Shown piece by piece: positions 1 to 6,614 of a stretch of DNA of 9,846 nt. The position numbers and the translations under genes are program-made. Each line of letters begins with the position of its first letter. Positions within the stretch are counted from its first letter, which is position 1. This DNA is from an uncultured Verrucomicrobiales bacterium (GTDB taxonomy: Bacteria > Verrucomicrobiota > Verrucomicrobiia > Verrucomicrobiales > Akkermansiaceae). Location: positions 1 through 9,846 of the forward strand of contig CALFDI010000162.1 in assembly GCA_937952875.1 (NCBI GenBank). Reading direction: 5' to 3'. The notes beneath the pieces are model-generated. The model was not told where the DNA came from. It saw only the letters and a program-made list of their open reading frames with translations, and did no database searches.

Positions 1-275
1 TCGATCTGCTGAAGGAGGGCAGCCGCTGATCCTGCCGAACTCTGGCCAGAGGCTGATCCACTGGCGAGCGCTGCATTTTCAGCTTTGAGGCGATTGATTT
101 CAGATGTGTTGCCTTTATCGGTTCCCTTGACGAAGAAAGCGATGAGCATGACGCCGAGAAAGGCAAGCAGCCCGAAGCAGACCATTGCGGTCGTCGAATT
201 CATTGGCTGAGTGCGCGGAGCCTCGTTATGAATTGTGATGTCTGGAGCGTCGTGGGACTGTGGAGAATCTGACAT
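1..275 (-). CDS. Membrane-anchored protein of unknown function, N-terminal 91 residues (3' end cut by window edge)
   Basis: An open frame runs without a stop from an ATG at 275 to the window edge. The visible part has a polar, Pro/Ser/His-containing N-terminus (about residues 1-29) and one strong hydrophobic segment at about 30-49 (core GLLAFLGVMLIAFF). A polar stretch with coiled-coil character follows (SEINRLKAENAAL, about 58-70), then a Ser/Gly/Ala-rich linker. This fits a single-pass inner-membrane protein with a short cytoplasmic N-terminus and the rest outside, although the topology is inferred. I do not recognise a family, and the functional domain probably lies beyond the edge. No clear ribosome binding site precedes the ATG. 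A second in-frame ATG at residue 25 is a possible alternative start. It follows the PHP-domain gene by 61 bases on the same strand. Confidence 0.7.
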   Translation of the reverse strand, partial: MSDSPQSHDAPDITIHNEAPRTQPMNSTTAMVCFGLLAFLGVMLIAFFVKGTDKGNTSEINRLKAENAALASGSASGQSSAGSAAALLQQI

Positions 276-336
276 GGTGGCCGTGGTTTAGGCGGACAGA
301 GTGGCTTTGACAAGGATTTGAACAAACAATGACTTG

Positions 337-1182
337 CTATGTCTGAGGGCAGATTTGCTCTTCGCTATAGATTCTTTGAGAAAACAGTCGCGTCTTTTCA
401 AATCCTGCCTCGAGGGCTAAGGCGATCGCTTTGTCGAAGTCGCGAGCTACTTCTCCTGGAGCGTGTGCATCCGATGAGATAACGAGCCCAATATTGGCGC
501 TCGCAGCCATCGCTAGGAAGCTCTGCTCTGGGTATTGTTCGGCACAGGGCTTATGCCACCCCGCCGTATTTAGCTCGATCGTGCCGTTCTGAGTAGCAAT
601 CGCTTCTATAACTGGTTCGTAAAATCTGCGGAGGTCTCCAGACGGGCGGTAGCTGAACTTTTTAATCAAATCGGCATGACCGTAGATGTCAAATAAGCCG
701 CTATTGACCATTCTAAGGTATTCATCCCAATACTGAGTCCAGACCTCTTCGACATCTGTCTCAGCCCAGCGGCCTAGCCACTTTGGGTTATCGAAGTCAA
801 AGTCCTTACCGAGATAGTGGATGGACCCGATGAGGTAATCCCAATCGTGAGCTGCGGCGAGCCGCTCAGTCCAGTCCTTGATCTCAGGGAGCCAATCGCA
901 CTCGAGGCCAGCGCGCACAGGAAGATCGCCCGCTGCAGCACGCGCGCGGTCGATCCATTCTATGTAACGCGGGAGGTCTTCGCGGTTCATTCGCCAGTCA
1001 TCGAATGGCTCTGGTGTCATCGGAGCATGGTCTGAGATTCCGTATTCGCTCACGCCTGCTGCGAGTGCTGCTGCGATGTAAGACTCAGGCTCGCCCTCAG
1101 CATGATGGCATAGCGGAGTGTGCGTATGATAATCGGCTGGCATAATGAGAAGATAACTAAAGTAACAAAAAATCGAGATCAT
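337..1182 (-). CDS. PHP-domain histidinol-phosphatase (HisJ/HisK-type)
   Basis: This is a member of the PHP metal-dependent phosphoesterase family that hydrolyses L-histidinol phosphate in the penultimate step of histidine synthesis. Numbered from the internal Met at 1143 (268 residues), the metal-binding signatures are intact: HTH at 6-8, SDH at 37-39, E81 in GLECDW, H109 in GSIHY, H156 in YGHADLIKKF and SDAH at 224-227. NTAG at 192-195 and the HKP that follows at 197-199 are also typical of the histidinol-phosphatase branch. Two starts are possible. The ATG at 1182 has a well-spaced AGGAG but adds 13 hydrophobic residues before the usual family start. The ATG at 1143 matches the family start but has no Shine-Dalgarno. 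No other histidine gene is visible, so the substrate is assigned by family only. It is divergent from the phosphotransacetylase-like gene. Confidence 0.88.
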   Translation of the reverse strand: MISIFCYFSYLLIMPADYHTHTPLCHHAEGEPESYIAAALAAGVSEYGISDHAPMTPEPFDDWRMNREDLPRYIEWIDRARAAAGDLPVRAGLECDWLPEIKDWTERLAAAHDWDYLIGSIHYLGKDFDFDNPKWLGRWAETDVEEVWTQYWDEYLRMVNSGLFDIYGHADLIKKFSYRPSGDLRRFYEPVIEAIATQNGTIELNTAGWHKPCAEQYPEQSFLAMAASANIGLVISSDAHAPGEVARDFDKAIALALEAGFEKTRLFSQRIYSEEQICPQT

Positions 1183-1189
1183 GCCAAAG

Positions 1190-1194
1190 CTCCT
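1190..1194 (-). promoter_or_regulatory. Shine-Dalgarno AGGAG for the upstream start of the PHP gene
   Basis: On the minus strand AGGAG is followed by seven bases and then the ATG at 1182. Few genes in this window show a recognisable Shine-Dalgarno, so this one argues that translation may really begin at 1182 rather than at the family-typical ATG at 1143. Confidence 0.45.
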
Positions 1195-1280
1195 AGCCTT
1201 TAGCGTTGAGTTAGGATCGTTTAGGCGCTTAGTTTAGACCAGTTGCCCAGAGATGGTCGACATTTTCCTTTTACACTCTC

Positions 1281-2345
1281 ATGTCACAGACATTTTCTGA
1301 GCCCAATTCGTTCACTCAAAGCCTCTTTGATCAGCTTAAACGCCACCCGAAACGTGTGGTATTCACTGAAGGTGAAGATCTCCGTATCGTCCGTGTCGCA
1401 GCACGCTTCGTTGAACTTGAGCTAGGGATACCCATCCTCTTAGGCCGGAAAGACCGCATTACGCAGATTGCGGAGAAGGAAGGCTTATCCCTTGAATTTG
1501 TGAAAATCCTCAATCCAAGAGAGGCCGGAGATTTTGATCTTTTCTGTAAATTTTACGAGAAACTTGAGCACGCCCGCGGTGTGAAAAAAGTCGCCTTTAT
1601 CGAAGACACGATAGCAAAGCCTCAGAACTTCGGGGCAATGATGGTGCAGTATGGTCAAGCAGATGCTCTGGTCGGCGGGAATGACGCTTATCCATCCACC
1701 GTTTTCCGCTCAGTCCGTCACTTGATTAAGCCTCTCGATAAATCGGTTCTTTTTTCCGTTACGGTCCAGGCGAGCGAGGATTTGGAGCTTTTCGGACGTG
1801 AGCACATGCTTCTGTTAGCAGACACAGGAGTCATTCCTGATCCTGACGCAACTGAGTTAGCAAAGATTGCAGTCGAGACAGGAAAGCTAGCGAGACATAT
1901 CCTCGGGCGAAAGCCACGTATCGTCATGCTTAGTCACTCTACTCGTGGATCTGGTCACAGTCCATCTGCTGATAAGGTCCGAGCAGCGACGAAGTTGGCC
2001 CAAGATCGGGTGAAAGCAGAATACCTCGAACTTGATATCGATGGTGAGCTTCAGGCTGATGTCGCCTTAAATGCTGCGGCTGCTGAGTTAAAGCTGGAGT
2101 CAGAGATCAAGCAAGACGCTCCAGACGTATTGATTTTCCCTAACTTAGATGCGGCTCACATTTCCTCGAAGCTCCTATCGCTCATTGCTGGTGCTAAGGC
2201 TTATGGAAATCTCGTGCTAGGTCTCTCAAAGCCTACGGCGCAGATCCCAATGACTGCGAACGAAGAAATGATACTCGGCACGGCAGCACTCGTCGCAGTC
2301 GAGGCCATTAAGTTTAATCAACTGCATCTCGATAGAGAGCTCTAG
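1281..2345 (+). CDS. Phosphate acetyl/butyryltransferase-family protein (Pta-like, atypical active site)
   Basis: This 354-residue protein spans the whole PTA/PTB fold. Family landmarks include RVVFTEGEDLRIVRVAARF near the N-terminus, GAMMVQYGQADALVGG (118-133), MLSHSTRGSG (216-225), the LDIDGELQADVAL stretch (251-263), DVLIFPNLDAAHISSKL (282-298) and GLSKP (314-318). A canonical enzyme interconverts acetyl-CoA and acetyl phosphate. However, the catalytic loop that normally follows (V/P-x-D-L-S-R-G) reads TAQIPMTANEEMILG here. By alignment from memory, the Ser, Arg and Asp equivalent to S309, R310 and D316 of the Methanosarcina enzyme become Pro323, Met324 and Met330. The loop looks more like the regulatory phosphotransacetylase domain at the C-terminus of NADP-malic enzymes, but no malic-enzyme domain is present. 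No acetate kinase gene is visible. The ATG has no clear Shine-Dalgarno. The family is certain; the activity is not. Confidence 0.85.
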   Translation: MSQTFSEPNSFTQSLFDQLKRHPKRVVFTEGEDLRIVRVAARFVELELGIPILLGRKDRITQIAEKEGLSLEFVKILNPREAGDFDLFCKFYEKLEHARGVKKVAFIEDTIAKPQNFGAMMVQYGQADALVGGNDAYPSTVFRSVRHLIKPLDKSVLFSVTVQASEDLELFGREHMLLLADTGVIPDPDATELAKIAVETGKLARHILGRKPRIVMLSHSTRGSGHSPSADKVRAATKLAQDRVKAEYLELDIDGELQADVALNAAAAELKLESEIKQDAPDVLIFPNLDAAHISSKLLSLIAGAKAYGNLVLGLSKPTAQIPMTANEEMILGTAALVAVEAIKFNQLHLDREL

Positions 2346-2367
2346 ATCGCACTAGCTAGAGTCTCTC
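2335..2367. terminator. Inverted repeat between convergent genes, possible bidirectional terminator
   Basis: The left arm 2335-2345 (GAGAGCTCTAG) pairs with the right arm 2356-2367 (CTAGAGTCTCTC), giving 11 base pairs with one bulged base and a 10-base loop. The left arm includes the TAG stop of the phosphotransacetylase-like gene. The repeat lies just beyond the stop of the convergent fxsA gene. Neither side has a good T-run, so intrinsic termination is uncertain. Confidence 0.4.
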
Positions 2368-2375
2368 ACGACTTC

Positions 2376-2864
2376 CTATAGCACCTCGACATCGACGACT
2401 TCACCCTCTTTGGATTGTTTTGGCATATCAGAACTGTCCACGTGCTTTGAGTTTGAGTGTGGCGAGTTACGAGGTGGAGAGCCTGTCACGCCGGGGACGA
2501 TCTTGATCTTACCCTTGAGATAGTTTCCGAGCTTCTTGCTGTAGAGCGCACGTGTCGGAGGGAAGAGGAGAGAGAAGCCAAAGATGTCTGTGAGAAAACC
2601 AGGCGTCAGAAGAAGGGCACCTGCAATGAGGATGAGTGCGCCTTCTGTCACTTCTGCATGCGGGAGACGCCCTTGGCTGGAGGCTGCTCGCATGCGACTC
2701 AGCACAGAGAGACCTTCCCGCTTTGTCAGTGATGCACCGATAACAGCTGTCACTATGATGATAAGTAGAGTCACAGGGAAGCCGATGATTTTTCCGATAG
2801 TAGCGAAAAAATACAACTCCAAGAGAGGAACAATGATGAAAAGGGCGAGTAATCGACTAAACAT
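2376..2864 (-). CDS. fxsA: FxsA family membrane protein
   Basis: This 162-residue protein is close to the usual length of FxsA, an inner-membrane protein whose overproduction in E. coli relieves F-plasmid exclusion of phage T7. Its normal role is not established. Hydrophobic segments lie at about 3-20, 24-46 and 75-100. Family landmarks include an early Glu in a membrane segment (PLLELYFF), the IGASLTKREG turn after the second segment, LLLTPGFLTDIFG and FPPTR. The tail after about residue 108 is polar, contains GKIKIVPGV and ends in an acidic stretch (EGEVVDVEVL), consistent with a cytoplasmic C-terminus. No Shine-Dalgarno precedes the ATG. A hairpin at 2958-2999 separates it from the co-oriented genes upstream, so it is probably transcribed on its own. 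Confidence 0.9.
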   Translation of the reverse strand: MFSRLLALFIIVPLLELYFFATIGKIIGFPVTLLIIIVTAVIGASLTKREGLSVLSRMRAASSQGRLPHAEVTEGALILIAGALLLTPGFLTDIFGFSLLFPPTRALYSKKLGNYLKGKIKIVPGVTGSPPRNSPHSNSKHVDSSDMPKQSKEGEVVDVEVL

Positions 2865-2894
2865 GACCAGATGAATGGCGTAACATTAGCACGC

Positions 2895-2900
2895 ATTATC
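2895..2900 (-). promoter_or_regulatory. Possible -10 element for fxsA
   Basis: GATAAT is read on the minus strand about 30 bases before the fxsA ATG, in an AT-rich gap downstream of a terminator-like hairpin. No convincing -35 hexamer stands 16-18 bases further upstream, so this is only a candidate. Confidence 0.22.
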
Positions 2901-2957
2901 TAATGGGGTATTACGAAATAGCAGGAATTTTTTCATCCGGTGACACAGACAGAGAAA

Positions 2958-2999
2958 AGGTGGGCACCTACAATGATTCCTCAGAGTAAGTGCCCACCT
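2958..2999 (-). terminator. Intrinsic terminator-like hairpin after the small cysteine-rich gene
   Basis: Arms 2958-2967 (AGGTGGGCAC) and 2990-2999 (GTGCCCACCT) form a perfect 10-base-pair GC-rich stem with a 22-base loop. On the minus strand the stem is followed by TTTCTCTGTC. It lies 18 bases after the stop at 3018 and before fxsA, and so appears to end the co-oriented run. The loop is longer than usual for an intrinsic terminator. Confidence 0.6.
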
Positions 3000-3017
3000 G
3001 ATTCGAGTGAGTCGTGA

Positions 3018-3176
3018 CTATTTGCAACATTCGCAGTCAGCACAGCCTTTTGAGCAGTCTGAGCAATTCTCGCAAAGACATGTCGTGCATGTGCATGGAG
3101 AGTTGGCAGCTACTGGCTGAACCGCTGAAGCAAATCCAGTCAGAGCAAACGTTGTAATAACGAGTAATGTCTTCAT
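3018..3176 (-). CDS. Small exported cysteine-rich protein, metallothionein-like (52 aa)
   Basis: This short gene has an ATG at 3176 and a TAG at 3018-3020. Residues 1-18 form a plausible signal peptide (MKTLLVITTFALTGFASA), with a second possible cleavage site after Ala24. The rest is almost entirely cysteine motifs: Cys at 28, 30, 33, 35, 38, 41, 45, 48, 50 and 51, that is 10 of the last 25 residues, in CxC, CxxC and CC spacings with acidic and Lys/Ser residues between. Such spacing is typical of metal-thiolate proteins, so an exported metal-binding or thiol-protective role is inferred. I recognise no named family. Its end, CSKGCADCECC, matches CSQDCDDCLCC in the neighbouring gene upstream. 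It begins 77 bases after that gene's stop and is followed by a terminator-like hairpin. No Shine-Dalgarno is seen. The signal peptide and cysteine pattern make this frame far more credible than the longer overlapping frame. Confidence 0.75.
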   Translation of the reverse strand: MKTLLVITTFALTGFASAVQPVAANSPCTCTTCLCENCSDCSKGCADCECCK

Positions 3177-3253
3177 GTATTTTGATTCTATATGTGGTTA
3201 AAAAATGAGTGGTGACATGTCTTTGAAAAAGCATGCCTGAGACGATTCATTTT

Positions 3254-3598
3254 CTAACACACTCGCGGCGGCGGAGATGGAGGACGCTCAGAATGATCTG
3301 GAAAGCTAGTGGGGGAATCAGATGCGAGATTCTCTGAATGAATGGAAAAAGTGAGCTGTGCGATAGGTGAGAGTAGAGCCAGAGGAGAAGCTGTTCTCAA
3401 GGGCTGGCAGCACAGGCAATCATCACAGTCTTGAGAGCATCCAGTCGGCTCTTCACTGCAACAGGTCATCTCGTTCTCAGTCTGGACACAGCAGGAGAAG
3501 TCATCCTGATGATCTACGGCCGATACAGGCAGACAAAACCCTACTGATACGAGAAGTATCATAAAGGTTCTGCAGATGTCTGAAATCGATGGATGCAT
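3254..3598 (-). CDS. Exported cysteine-rich protein with Pro-rich C-terminus (114 aa), function unknown
   Basis: From the ATG at 3598 the protein starts with a signal-peptide-like segment (about residues 8-27, hydrophobic core TFMILLVSVGFCLPVSA). The mature part has paired and clustered cysteines at 36-37, 46-47, 54, 58, 61 and 63-64 plus a C-terminal Cys114. The cluster CSQDCDDCLCC (54-64) matches the end of the 52-residue protein encoded next. A hydrophobic patch follows (about 73-85), then a Ser/Pro-rich tail with ERPPSPPPR just before the final Cys. Short exported proteins with a Pro-Pro-Arg tail occur near metal-resistance genes in other bacteria, which is weak contextual support for metal binding. 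The frame remains open upstream to 3679, overlapping the DUF2851 gene, but that extension is low-complexity Lys/His-rich sequence and would bury the signal peptide. Another start at 3562 would shorten the signal. Confidence 0.68.
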   Translation of the reverse strand: MHPSISDICRTFMILLVSVGFCLPVSAVDHQDDFSCCVQTENEMTCCSEEPTGCSQDCDDCLCCQPLRTASPLALLSPIAQLTFSIHSENLASDSPTSFPDHSERPPSPPPRVC

Positions 3599-3654
3599 AA
3601 ATGATCTAACAAAGGAGCGATGAGCGTGCGTGTTTTTGTGTTTCTCTTTTTCTT

Positions 3655-5037
3655 TTATGTGGAGGGAGCGTGCTTCCACTGTGCGAGTTGCTCAGGAAAC
3701 GTGCAATGTTCACAGTCACTCGCATCATTGAGGCAGAAGTCCGAGTAGATTTGTAACAGTGCTTGCTGTTGCCATGCTTTCTGGAGGAACTGTTTCGTGT
3801 CATCACGTTTGCCGAATAGCCGCACGACCGCCTTATCGAGCTTTTCGTTTGTGGTGGATGCTGGCAATGCAGCGTAGCTCTCCCAATGGCGAGGCGATTG
3901 ATCCAGCCTGAGAGGCACCACCACATTGATGAGGAAGTCACGTGCGCGTGACGTTCCTACGAGAGCGAGAGCCTTCTGAGTCTGCTGAGACTTCAGTGTG
4001 TAGTGGTAACTCCAAAAGGGGTGTTCGAGATCGACGAGCTTCTTTTGCAAGCTGCGGAAGTCCGCCTCGCGGATAGCGTGGGAAAAGCTGTGCCACTGAG
4101 ACATGAGTGCGCAGAGAGCACCGATCCGTCTCTGCGGGTGATTGACTGGGCGCGCTCCACCTAGCTTCCATACTATGCGTCTGCTACCGGAAAAGTCGTA
4201 ATCTGTTCGCAGCTTCCACCATTGTTCCCAGAGCGTGCGTTGATAGCTGCGACTGTCATCAGGAGCTTCATCGACTCTGTCTGAGCTGAGGAATCCAGCG
4301 ACTCCGAAGAGGAGTGCTTCAGCATGAGTCTTCTCTTCTCTTAAAGTCGCCAGAGGGAGCTTCTGGGTGAGGAGAGTGAAGGCGAGTTGATTCTGGCGAT
4401 AGCCGAGGACGCGTGCGATGGCCTGCCAGAGAGTTGCATTCCAGCCATGTGCATCGATAGAGGCATTGAGGCGAGCCGCCTTAGACTTCGCCCGATGAGT
4501 GGCGGCCTCTTTTAAGAGAGCATTGACGTCTGGAACTGACATGTTTCTGAGCGGTGTCGCGCAGCGCCCGATGTGAGCATGGCTCGTCGAGAAAAGAGGT
4601 GCCGCGAGAGCATCTCTAATCTTATCAGGTGGAATGACGATTCTCGGGATTGTATTGCCTGAAATACTTCGTGTGTAGTAATCTTGGTCAGTGTCTTTAA
4701 AGACGATGTGTAAGATGACTGGGTCGAAGGCATCGCTCTCGGCATGTCCGTGATGCTCCCAATCCAGAGTATGCGTATCTAACTCAATCGGGCCTTTTTT
4801 GATGTCGCCGTCTATTTCGACTGCGCAGTGGAGAAAGTCTGGGCCAGCAGTGCGATTCCAGTGGCCGAATTGGACGATCCGGATCGTTCGCCCATCAGTA
4901 TCGATAAAGTCTCGCCCAAATTGGCCAGCGAACCATTGAGACTGGAGTGTGATCTCATCAGGAAGCTGAGGAATGGGCTCTTCCTTGAGAAGACCGTGAT
5001 CAAAGCAGCGATTGAGGAGTTGCTCGTAGGGCGTCAT
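3655..5037 (-). CDS. DUF2851 family protein
   Basis: This 460-residue protein of unknown function matches DUF2851 along its length. Conserved N-terminal blocks are FGHWNRTAGPDF (57-68), GPIELDTHTLDW (82-93), HHGH (95-98) and DPVILHIVF (105-113). The C-terminal end has three cysteines (C435, C442 and C445, in FCLNDASDCEHC), a possible small metal site. No signal peptide or membrane segment is seen, so it is probably cytoplasmic. The spaced Asp in GPDF and Glu in GPIEL, beside conserved His and Trp, loosely recall PD-(D/E)XK nucleases, but this is only a suggestion. Its ATG directly abuts the TAG stop of the TIGR03790 gene, with GAAGAAG just upstream as a possible ribosome site, so the two are very likely translated from one message. 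The stop lies 56 bases before the first cysteine-rich gene. Confidence 0.88.
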   Translation of the reverse strand: MTPYEQLLNRCFDHGLLKEEPIPQLPDEITLQSQWFAGQFGRDFIDTDGRTIRIVQFGHWNRTAGPDFLHCAVEIDGDIKKGPIELDTHTLDWEHHGHAESDAFDPVILHIVFKDTDQDYYTRSISGNTIPRIVIPPDKIRDALAAPLFSTSHAHIGRCATPLRNMSVPDVNALLKEAATHRAKSKAARLNASIDAHGWNATLWQAIARVLGYRQNQLAFTLLTQKLPLATLREEKTHAEALLFGVAGFLSSDRVDEAPDDSRSYQRTLWEQWWKLRTDYDFSGSRRIVWKLGGARPVNHPQRRIGALCALMSQWHSFSHAIREADFRSLQKKLVDLEHPFWSYHYTLKSQQTQKALALVGTSRARDFLINVVVPLRLDQSPRHWESYAALPASTTNEKLDKAVVRLFGKRDDTKQFLQKAWQQQALLQIYSDFCLNDASDCEHCTFPEQLAQWKHAPST

Positions 5038-6600
5038 CTACTTCTTCGCAGGCTTTTTGCCTGGAGGTGTGGGTTTTGGAGCAGGTGGATTTAGCTGAGT
5101 TATCAATGAATCGACAGCAGCGATTTCTGGGAGATCGTTGTAGGCCTTCTTAAGATCTTTGAGCCGTGAGACCGCTTGATCAGTGAGTTTCGCTGTTCGT
5201 GCCATTTCGATGATGTGTAAATTATTTCTCAGTTGAGAGGCGCGATCTTTAGAAAAGTTATTAATCGCAGAAATATAGTATTTTTGGGCTTCAGCGTAGT
5301 TCTTGAGGCGTGCTTCTCGGAGACCTAGTGACTCGAAGACGATGCCGCTTTTCATCTGTGTGGCAGCGGCGCTGAGCTTTTCAGTATACTTCGCGGGTTC
5401 ATCGATCCATTCTCCTGCTGCAGCACGGAGTAGTCTGTAGGGACGATCAGCTTCGCTCAGCTCTCCCGTGATATTTTCGAAGTGAAGAAACGGTCTGTAG
5501 AGAGGATCGCCGATCACCATGCCTTGCCAAGAGAGTGCTGCGATAGACATATGAGCTGCTTCCACCAGAGTGTGACCTTTTAGAAGTGCCGCGTGCAGGA
5601 TGTCAAAACGGTGAGTTAGACCGAGATAGGGCTCATAGACATTTCCGATCGTGCCGGCCGCGCCAGCCGCAATGATAGGTCCACTCCACTTCTTATTACT
5701 CTGTCTCAGCTGAGTGCCGGAGAAGGAATGAAGGTGCATGGCGATTGCTCCTTTTTTAAAACGAAAGTCTGGATTGAGAAGCGGGCCATTTCTCTCCTGT
5801 GCATACCAGCCGTAGTAGAGCGCGGCATCAGACATCGGGTATTTCGCTGGATAGCAGAGCTTATGTGTATCGATGACGTATGGAATGCCTAGTAGTTTAT
5901 TCCGAATCCCAATGTTATTGATCCATTTGTCACCTTCAGGATTCCTCCCTGAGAGATCTAAGTAGCACATCCCCCACAGGCCTGTCTTTTCCGTCTCGAT
6001 GGCATCCTGGTAGAGGCGGTGGCAGTCTTCCCAGCTAGGGCCATCGAGGCGACCTACGAGAAATAAGTAAGGAAGATTCGCCTCAGCAAAGCTCGTCTTT
6101 GATTCGAAGAATTTATTCTGTAGGTATCCGCCGATAGGGAGGGTGGAAACACCCATCATCACAAGCTCAGAGTCGACGGCAGCTTCATTGGCTTTACCGA
6201 ACTGTTGCTTAGGCACTGGCTCTCCTTCCGCCAGTGCTTTTCGAGAGATGCGGAAGGGGATGCCACGTGTTGTGACGAGCACGTCGATGTTTTTCTGAAC
6301 GGGAAGTGTGACGCCATCTGCTTGTTTTTGGAGTTTCCACCACCCTTTCACAGAGAAGTGCTTTCTCAGTGGATCGCGAATGTGCGTGTTATATTCTTCG
6401 CGCGTGATTGTGCCTTTATCTGGTGGGCTAAGCGGAATGAGATTTGTAGCAGGGATGTTTCGTGCTCGTGCGTATGCTTCAGCCAATTCGCGAGATTCTG
6501 GCACTGTTGAGTTATAAATAACTCCGACTCGCTGAGCATTGATTTCCTTCGCGTGAGTGATCGAGCTGAAGACAAAAATGAAAAATAGAAGAAAGCGCAT
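5038..6600 (-). CDS. TIGR03790 family exported protein
   Basis: This 520-residue exported protein belongs to an uncharacterised family. A signal peptide is clear at 1-17 (MRFLLFFIFVFSSITHA). The core includes RVGVIYN (24-30), ESRELAEAYARARNIP (35-50), IDVLVTTRGIPFRI (105-118), ALYYGWYAQERNGPL (260-274), AIAMHLHSFSGT (285-296), GPIIAAGAAGTIGNVYEPYLGL (307-328, a conserved block) and GDPLYRPF (364-371). Residues of about 390-500 are helical with a TPR-like look (YAEAQKYYISAI), and the end is a Pro/Lys-rich tail. The HLHSFSG block and the closing GDPLYRPF recall clan CD (gingipain/caspase-like) folds, but no Cys occurs where a nucleophile would be expected. The gene sits 14 bases after the PhnP-like gene and abuts DUF2851. 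No Shine-Dalgarno is seen before the ATG. Confidence 0.88.
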   Translation of the reverse strand: MRFLLFFIFVFSSITHAKEINAQRVGVIYNSTVPESRELAEAYARARNIPATNLIPLSPPDKGTITREEYNTHIRDPLRKHFSVKGWWKLQKQADGVTLPVQKNIDVLVTTRGIPFRISRKALAEGEPVPKQQFGKANEAAVDSELVMMGVSTLPIGGYLQNKFFESKTSFAEANLPYLFLVGRLDGPSWEDCHRLYQDAIETEKTGLWGMCYLDLSGRNPEGDKWINNIGIRNKLLGIPYVIDTHKLCYPAKYPMSDAALYYGWYAQERNGPLLNPDFRFKKGAIAMHLHSFSGTQLRQSNKKWSGPIIAAGAAGTIGNVYEPYLGLTHRFDILHAALLKGHTLVEAAHMSIAALSWQGMVIGDPLYRPFLHFENITGELSEADRPYRLLRAAAGEWIDEPAKYTEKLSAAATQMKSGIVFESLGLREARLKNYAEAQKYYISAINNFSKDRASQLRNNLHIIEMARTAKLTDQAVSRLKDLKKAYNDLPEIAAVDSLITQLNPPAPKPTPPGKKPAKK

Positions 6601-6614
6601 AAGTGGTGTCTTTT

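Noticed and set aside
3037..3234. A 65-codon minus-strand frame overlapping the 52-residue Cys-rich gene
   Set aside because: Its product has no signal peptide or domain pattern; the overlapping frame has both a signal peptide and dense ordered Cys.
3177..3253. Promoter with TATAGA just before the 52-residue gene
   Set aside because: The -10-like box lies only about 11 bases from the ATG and has no matching -35, so I do not call it.
3619..3660. A-rich stretch after the DUF2851 stop as an UP element or promoter for the Cys-rich genes
   Set aside because: The base composition is suggestive, but no acceptable -35/-10 pair follows it before the start at 3598.
3599..3679. Upstream extension of the 114-residue Cys-rich protein
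   Set aside because: It is low-complexity Lys/His/Arg sequence, overlaps the DUF2851 coding end and would place the signal peptide internally.
4828..5094. Plus-strand frame across the DUF2851/TIGR03790 junction
   Set aside because: It lies antisense to two well-supported genes and shows no recognisable protein features.
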